Source: JBEKSX01 sp049516635 (GTDB lineage Bacteria; Bacteroidota; Ignavibacteria; Tepidaquicellales; OLB5). Taken from it: a stretch of 15,566 nucleotides of DNA. Location of the stretch: the NCBI GenBank assembly GCA_049516635.1, contig JBEKSX010000072.1:1-15566 (forward strand). Reading direction: 5' to 3'. Below are positions 1 through 8,584 of this stretch, piece after piece. Both the position numbers and the translations under genes were made by a program. The notes beneath the pieces were generated by a model. That model was given only the letters and a program-made list of their open reading frames with translations, was not told where the DNA came from and did no database searches. The first letter of the stretch is position 1. Each line of letters starts with the position of its first letter.

Positions 1-1
1 T

Positions 2-466
2 GAGGAATCCTCTTATGATGGTTTAGTTCTCGCTTATGCGGGATTACTCCGCCTTTCTCTCGAAGCAAAGGTAAAACATATTATCCCAACAGGTATTATA
101 CTGCCTGCCGCAGGACAGGGAGTAATGGCTATTGAGACACGGCAGGATGAAGAGGATATAATCGAGCTTGTAAAAGTACTTCACGATAAGATTAGTTTCA
201 TTGAAACAAGTGCAGAGAGAAGTTTTCTCCGATCTCTTGAGGGCGGCTGCCAGGTGCCGATTGGGATATGTTCGGAAGTGAAGAATAGGACAATTTTAAT
301 ACTTGAAGGTATGATAGGAAGCCTTGATGGAAAAAAAGTAGTGAGAGAGCAGATCACAGGTGGAGCTTCAGAACCGGATGAACTGGGGAAGCGGCTTGCA
401 CAGATTTTGCTTGATAAAGGCGGTAAAGAAATACTTGAAGAGATAAGAAGCGGTGCAGCAGTATAA
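2..466 (+). CDS. hemC: Hydroxymethylbilane synthase (porphobilinogen deaminase), 3' part
   Basis: This is the C-terminal half (154 codons visible) of HemC, which polymerises four porphobilinogens into hydroxymethylbilane in the cytoplasm. The frame is open from base 2, so the start lies upstream of the window; the ATG at 125 is internal. Visible family motifs are YDGLVLAYAGLLRL, the conserved ILPAAGQGVMAIE, and LEGGCQVPIG. The cysteine of the last motif (codon 248-250) is the one that carries the dipyrromethane cofactor in this family. Full-length HemC is about 310 residues, so roughly half is missing through truncation by the window edge, not through mutation. It is the first visible gene of the heme operon and is followed after 61 nt by hemD, whose product acts on its unstable product. 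Identification is secure. Confidence 0.96.
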   Translation, partial: EESSYDGLVLAYAGLLRLSLEAKVKHIIPTGIILPAAGQGVMAIETRQDEEDIIELVKVLHDKISFIETSAERSFLRSLEGGCQVPIGICSEVKNRTILILEGMIGSLDGKKVVREQITGGASEPDELGKRLAQILLDKGGKEILEEIRSGAAV

Positions 467-527
467 CTAAAGCAGCTTCTTCCAATATTAATTATTATAT
501 CAAAGAATAATTCGTCAATAGGTTATT

Positions 528-1280
528 ATTAAAGGGAAAAAAATATTAGTTACGAGAGATAAAGATTCGGATGATAAATTCACCGGCATACTAGCATCGG
601 AAGGCGCTGATATAATTTATTTTCCAACAATAAGAATAAGTGAAGTAGAAAATCATTCGAAGCTGGACAAAGTGCTTAACGAGTTAAATAAATATAACGG
701 TATCTTTTTTACAAGTACTAACGCAGTGAAATATTTTTTTGAGAGGGCGAATTTTTTGAACGTGAAGTACTGCGGAAAGATTTATTCAGTAGGCGAAGGG
801 ACAAAAGAAAAGATAGAATCGTACGGCTATATGAATTCGTTTATCCCTGACGTTTATTCTGCAGAGGGTATGGTCAAATCTCTGCCGAAAGAGGAAATAG
901 AAGGCAAGTCCTTCTTATTCCCGAGAGGAAATATCAGTATGGATAAGCTTCAGAAGGCATTAAGCGAATCCGCAAGGGTAGATGAAGTAATAGTATATAA
1001 TAATTCATTGCCGTCAGTTGAAGATTTAGAGGAAAGGATAGATATTTTTTCCATGATACGGAAAGGAGAAATTGATTGCATTACTTTTTTCAGCCCGTCA
1101 AGCATAAAAAATTTTATTTTATTGGTGCCCGGTTTCAGACAGGATAAAACAAAGATAGCGGTCATTGGCAGCACGACGAAGAAAACAGCCGAGGAATTCG
1201 GATTAAAGGTGGATATCATTCCGTCCGAATCGACATCCAGCTCCATGGCAAAAGCGATAATAGACTATTTTAACAATTAA
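528..1280 (+). CDS. hemD: Uroporphyrinogen-III synthase, with non-canonical or damaged start
   Basis: HemD cyclises hydroxymethylbilane, inverting ring D, to give uroporphyrinogen III. The first ATG/GTG/TTG-type start in this frame is GTG at 672, but the frame is open back to a TAG at 519-521. The extra codons read KGKKILVTRDKDSDDKF...IIYFPTIRI, the conserved HemD N-terminal strand-helix pattern. Starting at ATT 528 gives 250 residues, the usual family length; starting at 672 would lose about 48 residues of domain 1. ATT at 525 is an alternative. Other HemD-like segments are FFTSTNAVKYFF, FPRGNISMDKL, FFSPSSIKNF and IAVIGSTTKKTAEEFGL, in the expected order for the two interleaved domains. The family is weakly conserved, but position between hemC and hemE makes the call firm. 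The start itself is uncertain: it is either a rare ATT start or an ATG altered by mutation or assembly error. Confidence 0.88.
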   Translation: MKGKKILVTRDKDSDDKFTGILASEGADIIYFPTIRISEVENHSKLDKVLNELNKYNGIFFTSTNAVKYFFERANFLNVKYCGKIYSVGEGTKEKIESYGYMNSFIPDVYSAEGMVKSLPKEEIEGKSFLFPRGNISMDKLQKALSESARVDEVIVYNNSLPSVEDLEERIDIFSMIRKGEIDCITFFSPSSIKNFILLVPGFRQDKTKIAVIGSTTKKTAEEFGLKVDIIPSESTSSSMAKAIIDYFNN

Positions 1281-1285
1281 TATAT

Positions 1286-2356
1286 ATGTTAACGAACGAA
1301 CATCTTTTCATTAAAGCATGCAGGGGACTTCCGACCAACAGGACACCCGTGTGGATAATGAGGCAGGCAGGCAGGTATCTGCCGGAATACAGGGCAGTGA
1401 GGGAAAAAGTGGATTTTCTTACGCTGTGCAAAACACCTGAGCTGGCTGCGGAAGTAACGGTTCAACCCATTGATATACTTGGTGTCGATGCAGCAATTAT
1501 ATTTTCCGATATACTGGTGCTTCCTGAAGCCATGGGAATGCAGCTTGAGCTTGTAGAGTCCAAAGGTCCTGTCTTTAATGAACCGATACGTTCCAGCGGA
1601 CATATAGAACGGCTTGTAAAGCCAGATGTACGTGAAAAGCTGTCTTATGTGATTAAAGCTATCGAGATGACAAAGGAAACATTGAGGGACAGGGTTCCGC
1701 TGATCGGTTTTTCCGGCTCCCCGTGGACTCTGGCGGCTTATATGGTTGAAGGTACGGGGTCGAAGAACTTCTTTAATATCAAGAACTTGATCTATTCCGA
1801 ACCGAAACTGGCTCATAAACTGTTACAGATGCTTTCCGATCTGGTAGCGGACTATCTGAATGACCAGATAGAAGCAGGATGCGATGCTGTACAGATATTC
1901 GATACATGGGGAGGAATATTGACCCCTGATGATTTTAAAGAATTCTCTTTAAGTTATATCGAACAGATAATTAAAAAGGTTAAAGACCGGAATGTACCGG
2001 TCATCGTATTTGCGAAAGGAACTGCGCACTCGCTTATAGACGTTGCAAAAAGCGGATGCGATGTGGTAGGACTTGATTGGACAGTAGATATAGGTGAAGC
2101 GAGAAAACTTTTATATAACAAAACAGCTATACAGGGAAATTTAGATCCTGTAATATTATTTTCAACTGAAAAAAAGATAGAGGAAGAAACAGAAAAGATA
2201 TTAAAAAAATTCGGCAGCGGAGAAGGTCACATTTTTAATCTCGGGCACGGCATTCTTCCCGATACCCCGGTAGAAAATGCGAAATTTTTTGTTAATGCCG
2301 TGAAGGAACTGAGCGTTAAATATCACTCAACCAAAGAAACATCTGCTGTATTTTAA
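1286..2356 (+). CDS. hemE: Uroporphyrinogen decarboxylase
   Basis: HemE removes four carboxyl groups from uroporphyrinogen III to form coproporphyrinogen III, without a cofactor. The 356-residue protein matches the family length (about 340-360). Signature 1 is plain at residues 21-36 (PVWIMRQAGRYLPEYR). The catalytic-type aspartate is at about residue 75 in IIFSDILVLP. Signature 2, IGFSGSPWTLAAYMVEG, spans residues 140-156. Other typical segments are QIFDTWGG and GNLDP. The ATG lies 5 nt after the hemD stop, in A/T-rich sequence with no recognisable Shine-Dalgarno motif. The N-terminus LFIKACRGLPTNRTPVW aligns with family starts, supporting this ATG. It is cotranscribed with hemD and hemN. 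Confidence 0.98.
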   Translation: MLTNEHLFIKACRGLPTNRTPVWIMRQAGRYLPEYRAVREKVDFLTLCKTPELAAEVTVQPIDILGVDAAIIFSDILVLPEAMGMQLELVESKGPVFNEPIRSSGHIERLVKPDVREKLSYVIKAIEMTKETLRDRVPLIGFSGSPWTLAAYMVEGTGSKNFFNIKNLIYSEPKLAHKLLQMLSDLVADYLNDQIEAGCDAVQIFDTWGGILTPDDFKEFSLSYIEQIIKKVKDRNVPVIVFAKGTAHSLIDVAKSGCDVVGLDWTVDIGEARKLLYNKTAIQGNLDPVILFSTEKKIEEETEKILKKFGSGEGHIFNLGHGILPDTPVENAKFFVNAVKELSVKYHSTKETSAVF

Positions 2357-2374
2357 TCATTTAAATAAAAATAA

Positions 2375-3763
2375 ATGCCTCAATTTAAATCAATTGATAT
2401 AGAAGTCCTGAAGAAGTATGATAAGCCGGGACCGCGGTATACGTCATATCCTACGGCACCTTTGTTTTCCGACAGCTTCGGTCCGGAACAATACAGGGAT
2501 GAGATAATACGAACAAATGCGGAACCATATTCGACCGACCTGTCATTGTATTTTCATTTCCCTTTTTGTGATACATTGTGTTATTTCTGCGGCTGTACGA
2601 TGCTGGTTACCCACGATCGTAAAAGAATAGGGGAGTATAACAAATATATCAAAAAAGAAATAGATCTTACTGCTCCGCTCATTTCAACCGAGCGTAAAAC
2701 TGCCCAGCTTCACTGGGGAGGCGGAACACCGTCATACCTGAGTCCCGATGAGATAAAAGACGTAGGAATGTATACAAGGGAAAAATTTCATTTCGATGAT
2801 GACATAGAGGCAAGCGTGGAAATAGATCCGCGCGGATTGACCTTTGAGCATATGCAGGCGTTTAAAGAATCGGGATTCAACAGGATAAGCATGGGTGTGC
2901 AGGATTTCAATCCGGAGGTTCAGCAGGCGATCAACAGGATACAGAGCGAAAAAATTACGAGAGATGCAGTGGAGTGGTCCCGTGCACTCGGGTTCAAAAG
3001 CGTTAACCTTGACCTGATCTACGGGTTGCCTTTTCAGACAATCGAAGCATTTGAAAAGACCGTAGACAGAATAATCGATATATCGCCGGACAGGATCGCT
3101 GTATTTAATTATGCACATGTGCCATGGCTTAAGAAGCATCAGACAATAATAAAGCAGGATACACTTCCTACACCCGATATGAAGCTGCAGATATTAAAAA
3201 TGACAATAGAAAAACTGCACGAAGCAGGCTACTGGTATATAGGCATGGATCATTTTGCAAAACCTGATGATGAGCTTTCGATCGCGCAAGGAAGCAAGAC
3301 TTTGTACAGGAATTTTCAGGGTTATTCAACAAAATCAGGTTGTGATGTTTACGCTTTCGGCATGTCAGGAATAAGCCAGTTCAGGAATATCTATGCACAG
3401 AACTTTAAAGACCTGCCGGATTACTTTGGCAGGATGGATGCAGGACAGTTTGCTACAAAAGTCGGTTACACGATGACTGAAGATGACCATATCAGAAAGT
3501 ATACAATCATGCGTCTTATGTGCGATATGGAATTATCCAAACCTGATGTCGAAAGCCGTTTCGGGATCGAATTTGATGAGTATTTTTCAGATTCATTGAA
3601 AAAGCTTGACGAATTTATAGAAGGCGGATTTATAACACTTGAACAGGGCAAATATAAAGTGATAGAGAACGGAAGGTTAATAATCAGAAATATTGCAATG
3701 TGCTTTGATGCTTATCTTGAAAAAATGAAAGCAGATAAGCCGATATTTTCGAGAACAGTTTAA
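2375..3763 (+). CDS. hemN: Oxygen-independent coproporphyrinogen III oxidase (radical SAM)
   Basis: HemN oxidatively decarboxylates two propionates of coproporphyrinogen III to vinyls, giving protoporphyrinogen IX, using a [4Fe-4S] cluster and S-adenosylmethionine. The 462-residue length is close to the E. coli enzyme. The substrate-side N-terminal motif PRYTSYPTAPLF (from about residue 20) is present. The cluster motif CDTLCYFCGC gives cysteines 65, 69 and 72, plus Cys74 as in genuine HemN. The SAM-binding GGGTP follows at 115-119, and NRISMGVQDFNPEVQQAINR is typical HemN. Together these separate it from HemN-like HemW (heme chaperone) proteins, which lack the YTSYPTA segment and the fourth cysteine. 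It sits 18 nt after hemE and 21 nt before hemH. Its presence marks the protoporphyrin-dependent pathway and allows heme synthesis without oxygen at this step. Confidence 0.97.
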   Translation: MPQFKSIDIEVLKKYDKPGPRYTSYPTAPLFSDSFGPEQYRDEIIRTNAEPYSTDLSLYFHFPFCDTLCYFCGCTMLVTHDRKRIGEYNKYIKKEIDLTAPLISTERKTAQLHWGGGTPSYLSPDEIKDVGMYTREKFHFDDDIEASVEIDPRGLTFEHMQAFKESGFNRISMGVQDFNPEVQQAINRIQSEKITRDAVEWSRALGFKSVNLDLIYGLPFQTIEAFEKTVDRIIDISPDRIAVFNYAHVPWLKKHQTIIKQDTLPTPDMKLQILKMTIEKLHEAGYWYIGMDHFAKPDDELSIAQGSKTLYRNFQGYSTKSGCDVYAFGMSGISQFRNIYAQNFKDLPDYFGRMDAGQFATKVGYTMTEDDHIRKYTIMRLMCDMELSKPDVESRFGIEFDEYFSDSLKKLDEFIEGGFITLEQGKYKVIENGRLIIRNIAMCFDAYLEKMKADKPIFSRTV

Positions 3764-3784
3764 AAACAAACAGGGAAAGATTGC

Positions 3785-4813
3785 ATGCAAGACCACGTTA
3801 AAACAGACATTGTTCTATTAAATCTCGGAGGGCCTGATTCGCTTGATGCGGTCAAACCTTTTTTATATAACCTCTTCTGCGATCCCGGGATAATTAATTT
3901 TCCTTTGAGCTTTTTATTTAGAAAGCGGTTGGCTAAGTTAATATCTGACAAGCGTTCGCCGAAGATAATCCTTCAGTATAAGGAAATAGGGGGGAAGTCA
4001 CCTCTGCTTGAACTCACGAAAAGGCAAGCCGTTGCTCTTGAACAAGCACTGAGGGAGGATTTTAAGTGCAATGTCTACATCGCTATGAGATATTGGCATC
4101 CGTTCACGGAAGAGGTATTGGAACAGATAGAAAAAGACGGTGCCGAGGAAGTGATCCTGCTTCCGCTTTATCCTCAATTTTCGAAATCAACCACCGGCTC
4201 AAGTGTAAATGAATGGAACCGTCTTATCAAATCCCGCCCTAAGTTAAAAAATGTGAATGTGAATATCGTTGAAAAATATTACGATCATCCCGTTTACCTT
4301 GATTCAATAATAGAAAATATAAACAGATCAATTGAAAAATTTCCAGCCGACAAACGGGATGAAGTACATATTATTTTCAGTGCACACGGGACTCCTGTAA
4401 AATTAGTCAAAGAGGGGGATCCCTATAAGGATCATATTGAAGCTACAGTTAAAGCTGTCACAGAGCGGGCAAATTTTCCGCAGAAACATCATTTGAGCTA
4501 TCAATCCAAGGTCGGTCCGCAAAAATGGCTGGAGCCAAAAACGCCTGATACGATTCAAAAGCTCGCGGAGGGAGGTGTCAAATATCTAGTGATAGTTCCA
4601 ATCGCTTTTGTATCCGATCATTTGGAAACTCTCTACGAAATAGGAATAGAATTCAGGCATCTTGCCAAAGTGAAAGGTATAGAACAATTTGAAGTTATGC
4701 CTGCATTAAATGATTCACCAAAATTTATTGCAGCTTTAAAAGACCTTGTACTGAATGTGAAGCAGAGTAAAGAAAAAATAGGTGCTAACGAAAGCACAGT
4801 TGTTAATGGATAA
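3785..4813 (+). CDS. hemH: Ferrochelatase (protoporphyrin)
   Basis: HemH inserts Fe2+ into protoporphyrin IX, the final step to protoheme. The 342-residue protein begins TDIVLLNLGGPDSLDAVKPF, the classic ferrochelatase N-terminus. The signature HIIFSAHGTPVKLVKEGDPY contains the metal-ligand histidine (about His201), and PIAFVSDHLETLYEI contains the conserved glutamate (about Glu281). No Fe-S-binding C-terminal cysteine cluster is seen. The ATG follows a purine-rich AGGGAAAG about 6 nt upstream, one of the few SD-like signals in this operon. Its last 8 nt overlap the start of hemG, suggesting translational coupling of the two terminal steps. With HemN encoded next to it, the natural substrate is expected to be protoporphyrin and not coproporphyrin; this is inferred from context. 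Confidence 0.97.
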   Translation: MQDHVKTDIVLLNLGGPDSLDAVKPFLYNLFCDPGIINFPLSFLFRKRLAKLISDKRSPKIILQYKEIGGKSPLLELTKRQAVALEQALREDFKCNVYIAMRYWHPFTEEVLEQIEKDGAEEVILLPLYPQFSKSTTGSSVNEWNRLIKSRPKLKNVNVNIVEKYYDHPVYLDSIIENINRSIEKFPADKRDEVHIIFSAHGTPVKLVKEGDPYKDHIEATVKAVTERANFPQKHHLSYQSKVGPQKWLEPKTPDTIQKLAEGGVKYLVIVPIAFVSDHLETLYEIGIEFRHLAKVKGIEQFEVMPALNDSPKFIAALKDLVLNVKQSKEKIGANESTVVNG

Positions 4814-6191
4814 GAACAAAGTTATTGTAATCGGGGGCGGGATCTCAGGATTAGCAACAGCTTTCTGGCTCGATAGAAAGGGTGTTGACGTCAAACTATT
4901 CGAAAAGGAAGCCCGTGTCGGAGGTACCATAAAGAGTGAGATGGTCGACGGATATCTTATCGAGCACGGTCCAAGCAGTGCGCTCGACACAACGCCTTTG
5001 ATAGATAAACTGCTTGTCGATTTGGAAATTAAAGAAGAAAAATTATCCGCAACCGATGAGGCTAAAAAAAGATATATTTTAAGGAACGGAAAGCTATTTC
5101 CCCTGCCGATGAATCCGTTCGCTTTTATGACAACCAAACTTTTTTCAAGGTCAGCAAAGCTGAGATTATTCAAAGAGCCTTTCATCAAAACAAGGTCAAA
5201 CAGGAATGAATCGATAGCTGAATTTACCGAGCGAAGATTGGGAAGGGAATTCCTAGACTATGCGATAAATCCTTTTGTGGCGGGAGTATTTGCGGGTGAC
5301 CCGGATAATATTAATGTGAAAACTGCTTTTCCCAAATTATATGACCTTGAGAAAGAATACGGAGGATTGATAAACGGAGCTGTCAGGTCAGCATGGAAAA
5401 GAAAGAGAAGCAAGGAAGTTTCTAAACAGTCCGCCAGGACATTTTCATTCAAGGAAGGGATGCAGACACTGCCGCTGATTATTTATGAAAGGATAAAAGA
5501 TAAAATAGAAATGAATACAGAGGTTCTTGCTGTTGAAAAAACTAATGAGAAAAAATATAAAGTCAAATATAAATTGAACGGGCAGGTCAGGAGTGAGTAC
5601 GCTGATGCGATTGTGATATCGCTTCCTTCATTGCAAGCATCTAAATTGCTCTCTCCGTTCGATGAGAAGCTTTCATGCGAACTCAAACAGATATACTATC
5701 CTCCTGTAAACGTTGTATTCATGGGATTTAGAAAAAAAGAAGTAAATTACAAATTAGACGGATTCGGTTATCTTATCCCGGCGAAAGAAAATAGAAAAAT
5801 TCTCGGTTCATTGTGGAATTCATGTATATTTCCGAACAGGGCACCGGACGGGAGTTACGCAATGACAACATACATCGGTGGTGCAAGGCAGCCGGAAATG
5901 ACAGAGAAAGATGATGATGAAACCATCGAACTTACATTGAAGGAGCTGGATTCTGTTATTGGGTTGAAAAGCAAACCGGATATAGAAAAAATAATCAGAT
6001 GGGACAGGGCTATTCCCCAGTATAATAATCATTATGCGGACATAACCGATAGCATAGAGAAATTTATGAACGATAATAAGGGCATTTATATATGCTGTAA
6101 TTATTACAAAGGCATTTCTGTTGGTGACTGCATTAAAAATGCAGATGCTACAGTAAACTCGGTCTTGAATTATCTAAGAACATTGGATTAA
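4806..6191 (+). CDS. hemG: Protoporphyrinogen oxidase, HemY-type FAD protein
   Basis: This gene encodes the FAD-dependent six-electron oxidation of protoporphyrinogen IX to protoporphyrin IX. Starting at ATG 4806 gives 461 residues. A GTG 24 nt upstream is in frame but would add eight residues before the dinucleotide-binding fold, so the ATG is preferred. The N-terminus KVIVIGGGISGLATAFWLDR carries the GxGxxG-type FAD motif at residues 10-15 with the acidic ribose-binding Glu at 33, followed by RVGGTIKSE and YLIEHGPSSALDT, typical of HemY/PPOX. NPFVAGVFAGDP and the C-terminal YKGISVGDCIKNA are also family-like. It overlaps hemH by 8 nt. The fold is related to amine oxidases and phytoene desaturases, but position and motifs favour protoporphyrinogen oxidase. 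Characterised HemY enzymes use O2, whereas the upstream HemN does not need it. Confidence 0.94.
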   Translation: MDKNKVIVIGGGISGLATAFWLDRKGVDVKLFEKEARVGGTIKSEMVDGYLIEHGPSSALDTTPLIDKLLVDLEIKEEKLSATDEAKKRYILRNGKLFPLPMNPFAFMTTKLFSRSAKLRLFKEPFIKTRSNRNESIAEFTERRLGREFLDYAINPFVAGVFAGDPDNINVKTAFPKLYDLEKEYGGLINGAVRSAWKRKRSKEVSKQSARTFSFKEGMQTLPLIIYERIKDKIEMNTEVLAVEKTNEKKYKVKYKLNGQVRSEYADAIVISLPSLQASKLLSPFDEKLSCELKQIYYPPVNVVFMGFRKKEVNYKLDGFGYLIPAKENRKILGSLWNSCIFPNRAPDGSYAMTTYIGGARQPEMTEKDDDETIELTLKELDSVIGLKSKPDIEKIIRWDRAIPQYNNHYADITDSIEKFMNDNKGIYICCNYYKGISVGDCIKNADATVNSVLNYLRTLD

Positions 6192-6201
6192 TTTAGAATA
6201 T

Positions 6202-7191
6202 ATGAAAACAACGAATAATATTACATCTTTCCCGGTCACACGCCTTCGTCGATTAAGGAAAAACCAGGCATTAAGAAATATGTTCGGTGAGACAACCCTT
6301 TCCAAAAATGATTTTATTTATCCTCTTTTCGTGGTTACGGGCAATAAGATCAAAAAGGAAGTAAGCTCGATGCCGGGGATCTACCAGATGTCTGCTGATA
6401 ACATCGTAAAAGAATGTGAAGAAGTAAAATCTTTGGGAATACCGGCAGTAATATTGTTCGGGATTCCCGATAAGAAGGATGAGATGGGTACCGGTGCCTA
6501 CGACGAGAACGGAGTCGTTCAAACAGCTATTAAGGCTATTAAGAAGGAAATACCGGAACTGATAGTCGTGACCGACGTCTGTCTATGTGAATATACATCA
6601 CACGGGCATTGTGGTATCGTGAAGGACGGCGTCATACTTAACGATCCAACACTGGAGCTGCTTTCCAGGGAAGCGCTAACACATGCACAGAGCGGTGCGG
6701 ATATTGTTGCTCCGAGCGATATGATGGACGGAAGAGTAGGTGCAATCAGAAAAAATCTCGATGAGAATAGCTTTCAGGACTTGCCAATTATGGCATATTC
6801 CGCGAAATATTCATCATCATTTTACGGACCATTCAGGGAAGCTGCGGAGTCTGCTCCTCAGTTCGGTGACAGGAAAACTTACCAGATGGACTTCAGGAAC
6901 TCCGATGAAGCGATGAGGGAGATTGCTCTCGATATTCAGGAAGGTGCCGATATTGTTATGGTAAAACCCGCCTTATCTTATCTAGATATTATCCGCAGGG
7001 CTAAAGATACCTTTAATATTCCTATTGCAGCTTATAACGTGAGCGGGGAATTTTCGCTTATCAAAGCTGCTGGAATCAAAGGTTGGATCGACGAACAGAG
7101 CATGATGATGGAAGTACTGCATTCCATCAAGAGAGCAGGGGCAGATGTTATTATTTCTTATTTTGCTAAAGAAGCAGTAAAATTATTATAG
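6202..7191 (+). CDS. hemB: Delta-aminolevulinic acid dehydratase (porphobilinogen synthase)
   Basis: HemB condenses two 5-aminolevulinates to porphobilinogen. The 329-residue protein shows RLRRLRKNQALRNM near the N-terminus, the catalytic Zn-site DVCLCEYTSHGHCG with Cys127, Cys129 and Cys137, and the two Schiff-base lysines in AYSAKYSSSFYGPFREA (Lys202) and VMVKPALSYLDIIR (Lys255). The three-cysteine site indicates the zinc-dependent type and not the aspartate/Mg2+ type found in many phototrophs. ATG 6202 follows hemG by 10 nt in A/T-rich sequence with no SD. hemL begins 8 nt after its stop. All key residues are intact. Confidence 0.98.
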   Translation: MKTTNNITSFPVTRLRRLRKNQALRNMFGETTLSKNDFIYPLFVVTGNKIKKEVSSMPGIYQMSADNIVKECEEVKSLGIPAVILFGIPDKKDEMGTGAYDENGVVQTAIKAIKKEIPELIVVTDVCLCEYTSHGHCGIVKDGVILNDPTLELLSREALTHAQSGADIVAPSDMMDGRVGAIRKNLDENSFQDLPIMAYSAKYSSSFYGPFREAAESAPQFGDRKTYQMDFRNSDEAMREIALDIQEGADIVMVKPALSYLDIIRRAKDTFNIPIAAYNVSGEFSLIKAAGIKGWIDEQSMMMEVLHSIKRAGADVIISYFAKEAVKLL

Positions 7192-7199
7192 ATAATACA

Positions 7200-8492
7200 A
7201 TGAAGACCGATACGAGCAGCAGGTTATTTTCAGAAGCGAAAAAAATAATGCCGGGAGGAGTAAATTCACCGGTGAGAGCATTTAAATCAGTGGATAGAGA
7301 ACCGCTGTTTATCAAGAATGCAATAGGGTCCAAGATCATCGATGCGGATAATAATGAATACATTGATTATGTCGGTTCATGGGGTCCAATGATACTCGGT
7401 CACTCTCATCCTGACGTTTTAGCAGCGCTACATTCCGCTATCGAGGACGGAACCAGCTTTGGGGCATGCACCGAAATAGAAATAAAACTCGCAGAGCTTG
7501 TTATTAAGCTTGTGCCTTCGGTTGAGATGGTAAGGATGGTCAATTCAGGAACAGAGGCGGCAATGAGCGCAGTTCGTCTGGCGAGGGCATATACTGGAAA
7601 AGATAAAATTATTAAATTCGAAGGGTGCTATCACGGACATTTTGATTCATTCCTTATCAAAGCCGGTTCCGGGGTTGCAACACTCGGGCTTCCCGATAGC
7701 CCGGGTGTGACGAAATCGACAGCTGCGGATACATTAACCGCAAAATACAATTATATATCTTCCGTAGAAGAGCTCATTGAAAAAAACAAAAAACAAATAG
7801 CTGCAATTATAATCGAACCGGTAGCAGGAAATATGGGATGCGTTCCCGCTAAGAAAGAATTTCTTCATAAGCTGAAAGAGATAGCAAAAGCCGAAGGTAT
7901 TGTTCTAATATTTGATGAAGTAATGAGCGGTTTCCGTGTAGCAGCGGGAGGTGCACAGGAATTATACGGAATCAAACCCGACCTTACATGTTTTGGTAAG
8001 ATCATAGGAGGGGGACTGCCTGTAGGTGCTTACGGCGGAAGAAAAGATATTATGGAGATGATAGCCCCTTCCGGACCGGTTTACCAGGCAGGAACACTAT
8101 CGGGAAATCCGCTTGCAATGACAGCGGGTTATGAAACGCTCAGGATCATTTCCGAAGATAAGAATTTCTATGATAACCTCGTCAGGAATGCAGATTATCT
8201 TTATGAAGGAATTAATAATAATATCAGGGAGCTGGACCTGCATTATAAACTTAATTCATGCGGTTCGATGTTCACTTTGTTCTTTACAGATGAAGAAGTA
8301 ACCGATTATGACTCTGCAAAAAAATCAGATCTAAATAAATTCACATCGTATTTTAATTCAATGCTGGACAGCGGTATATATTTACCTCCGTCCCAATTTG
8401 AAGCATGCTTTATTTCATCCGCCCATTCCAGAGAGGATTTCGATGAGACTATCAAAGCGAACTATAATGCTTTGAAAACTATATCGAAATAA
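7200..8492 (+). CDS. hemL: Glutamate-1-semialdehyde 2,1-aminomutase
   Basis: HemL is a PLP enzyme that rearranges glutamate-1-semialdehyde into 5-aminolevulinate, the last step of the C5 pathway. The 430-residue length equals the family standard. Visible motifs include MPGGVNSPVRAFKSV at residues 17-31, the PLP-phosphate-binding NSGTEAAMSAVRLAR, CYHGHFDSFL, the aspartate of LIFDEVMSGFR, and the PLP lysine Lys267 in CFGKIIGGGLPVGAYGG. It is separated from class III aminotransferases by the GGVNSPVRAF motif and operon context. It is the last gene of the heme cluster: 92 nt without a gene follow, although I see no clear hairpin terminator. Its presence implies glutamyl-tRNA reductase (hemA), presumably upstream of the window. 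Confidence 0.98.
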   Translation: MKTDTSSRLFSEAKKIMPGGVNSPVRAFKSVDREPLFIKNAIGSKIIDADNNEYIDYVGSWGPMILGHSHPDVLAALHSAIEDGTSFGACTEIEIKLAELVIKLVPSVEMVRMVNSGTEAAMSAVRLARAYTGKDKIIKFEGCYHGHFDSFLIKAGSGVATLGLPDSPGVTKSTAADTLTAKYNYISSVEELIEKNKKQIAAIIIEPVAGNMGCVPAKKEFLHKLKEIAKAEGIVLIFDEVMSGFRVAAGGAQELYGIKPDLTCFGKIIGGGLPVGAYGGRKDIMEMIAPSGPVYQAGTLSGNPLAMTAGYETLRIISEDKNFYDNLVRNADYLYEGINNNIRELDLHYKLNSCGSMFTLFFTDEEVTDYDSAKKSDLNKFTSYFNSMLDSGIYLPPSQFEACFISSAHSREDFDETIKANYNALKTISK

Positions 8493-8584
8493 TTCTTTTC
8501 TGTTATGTTCGAAGTATTCAATAATTCAAGTTTTTGAAAAAGATAAAATGAGTATATTGCTGTAAAATTTGCAAGTTATACAGC

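Noticed and set aside
672..674. GTG as the start of hemD
   Set aside because: It would remove the conserved N-terminal strand and about 48 residues; upstream codons clearly belong to HemD.
4782..4784. GTG as the start of hemG
   Set aside because: The ATG at 4806 places the FAD motif at the usual distance from the N-terminus; the GTG adds eight non-conserved residues inside hemH.
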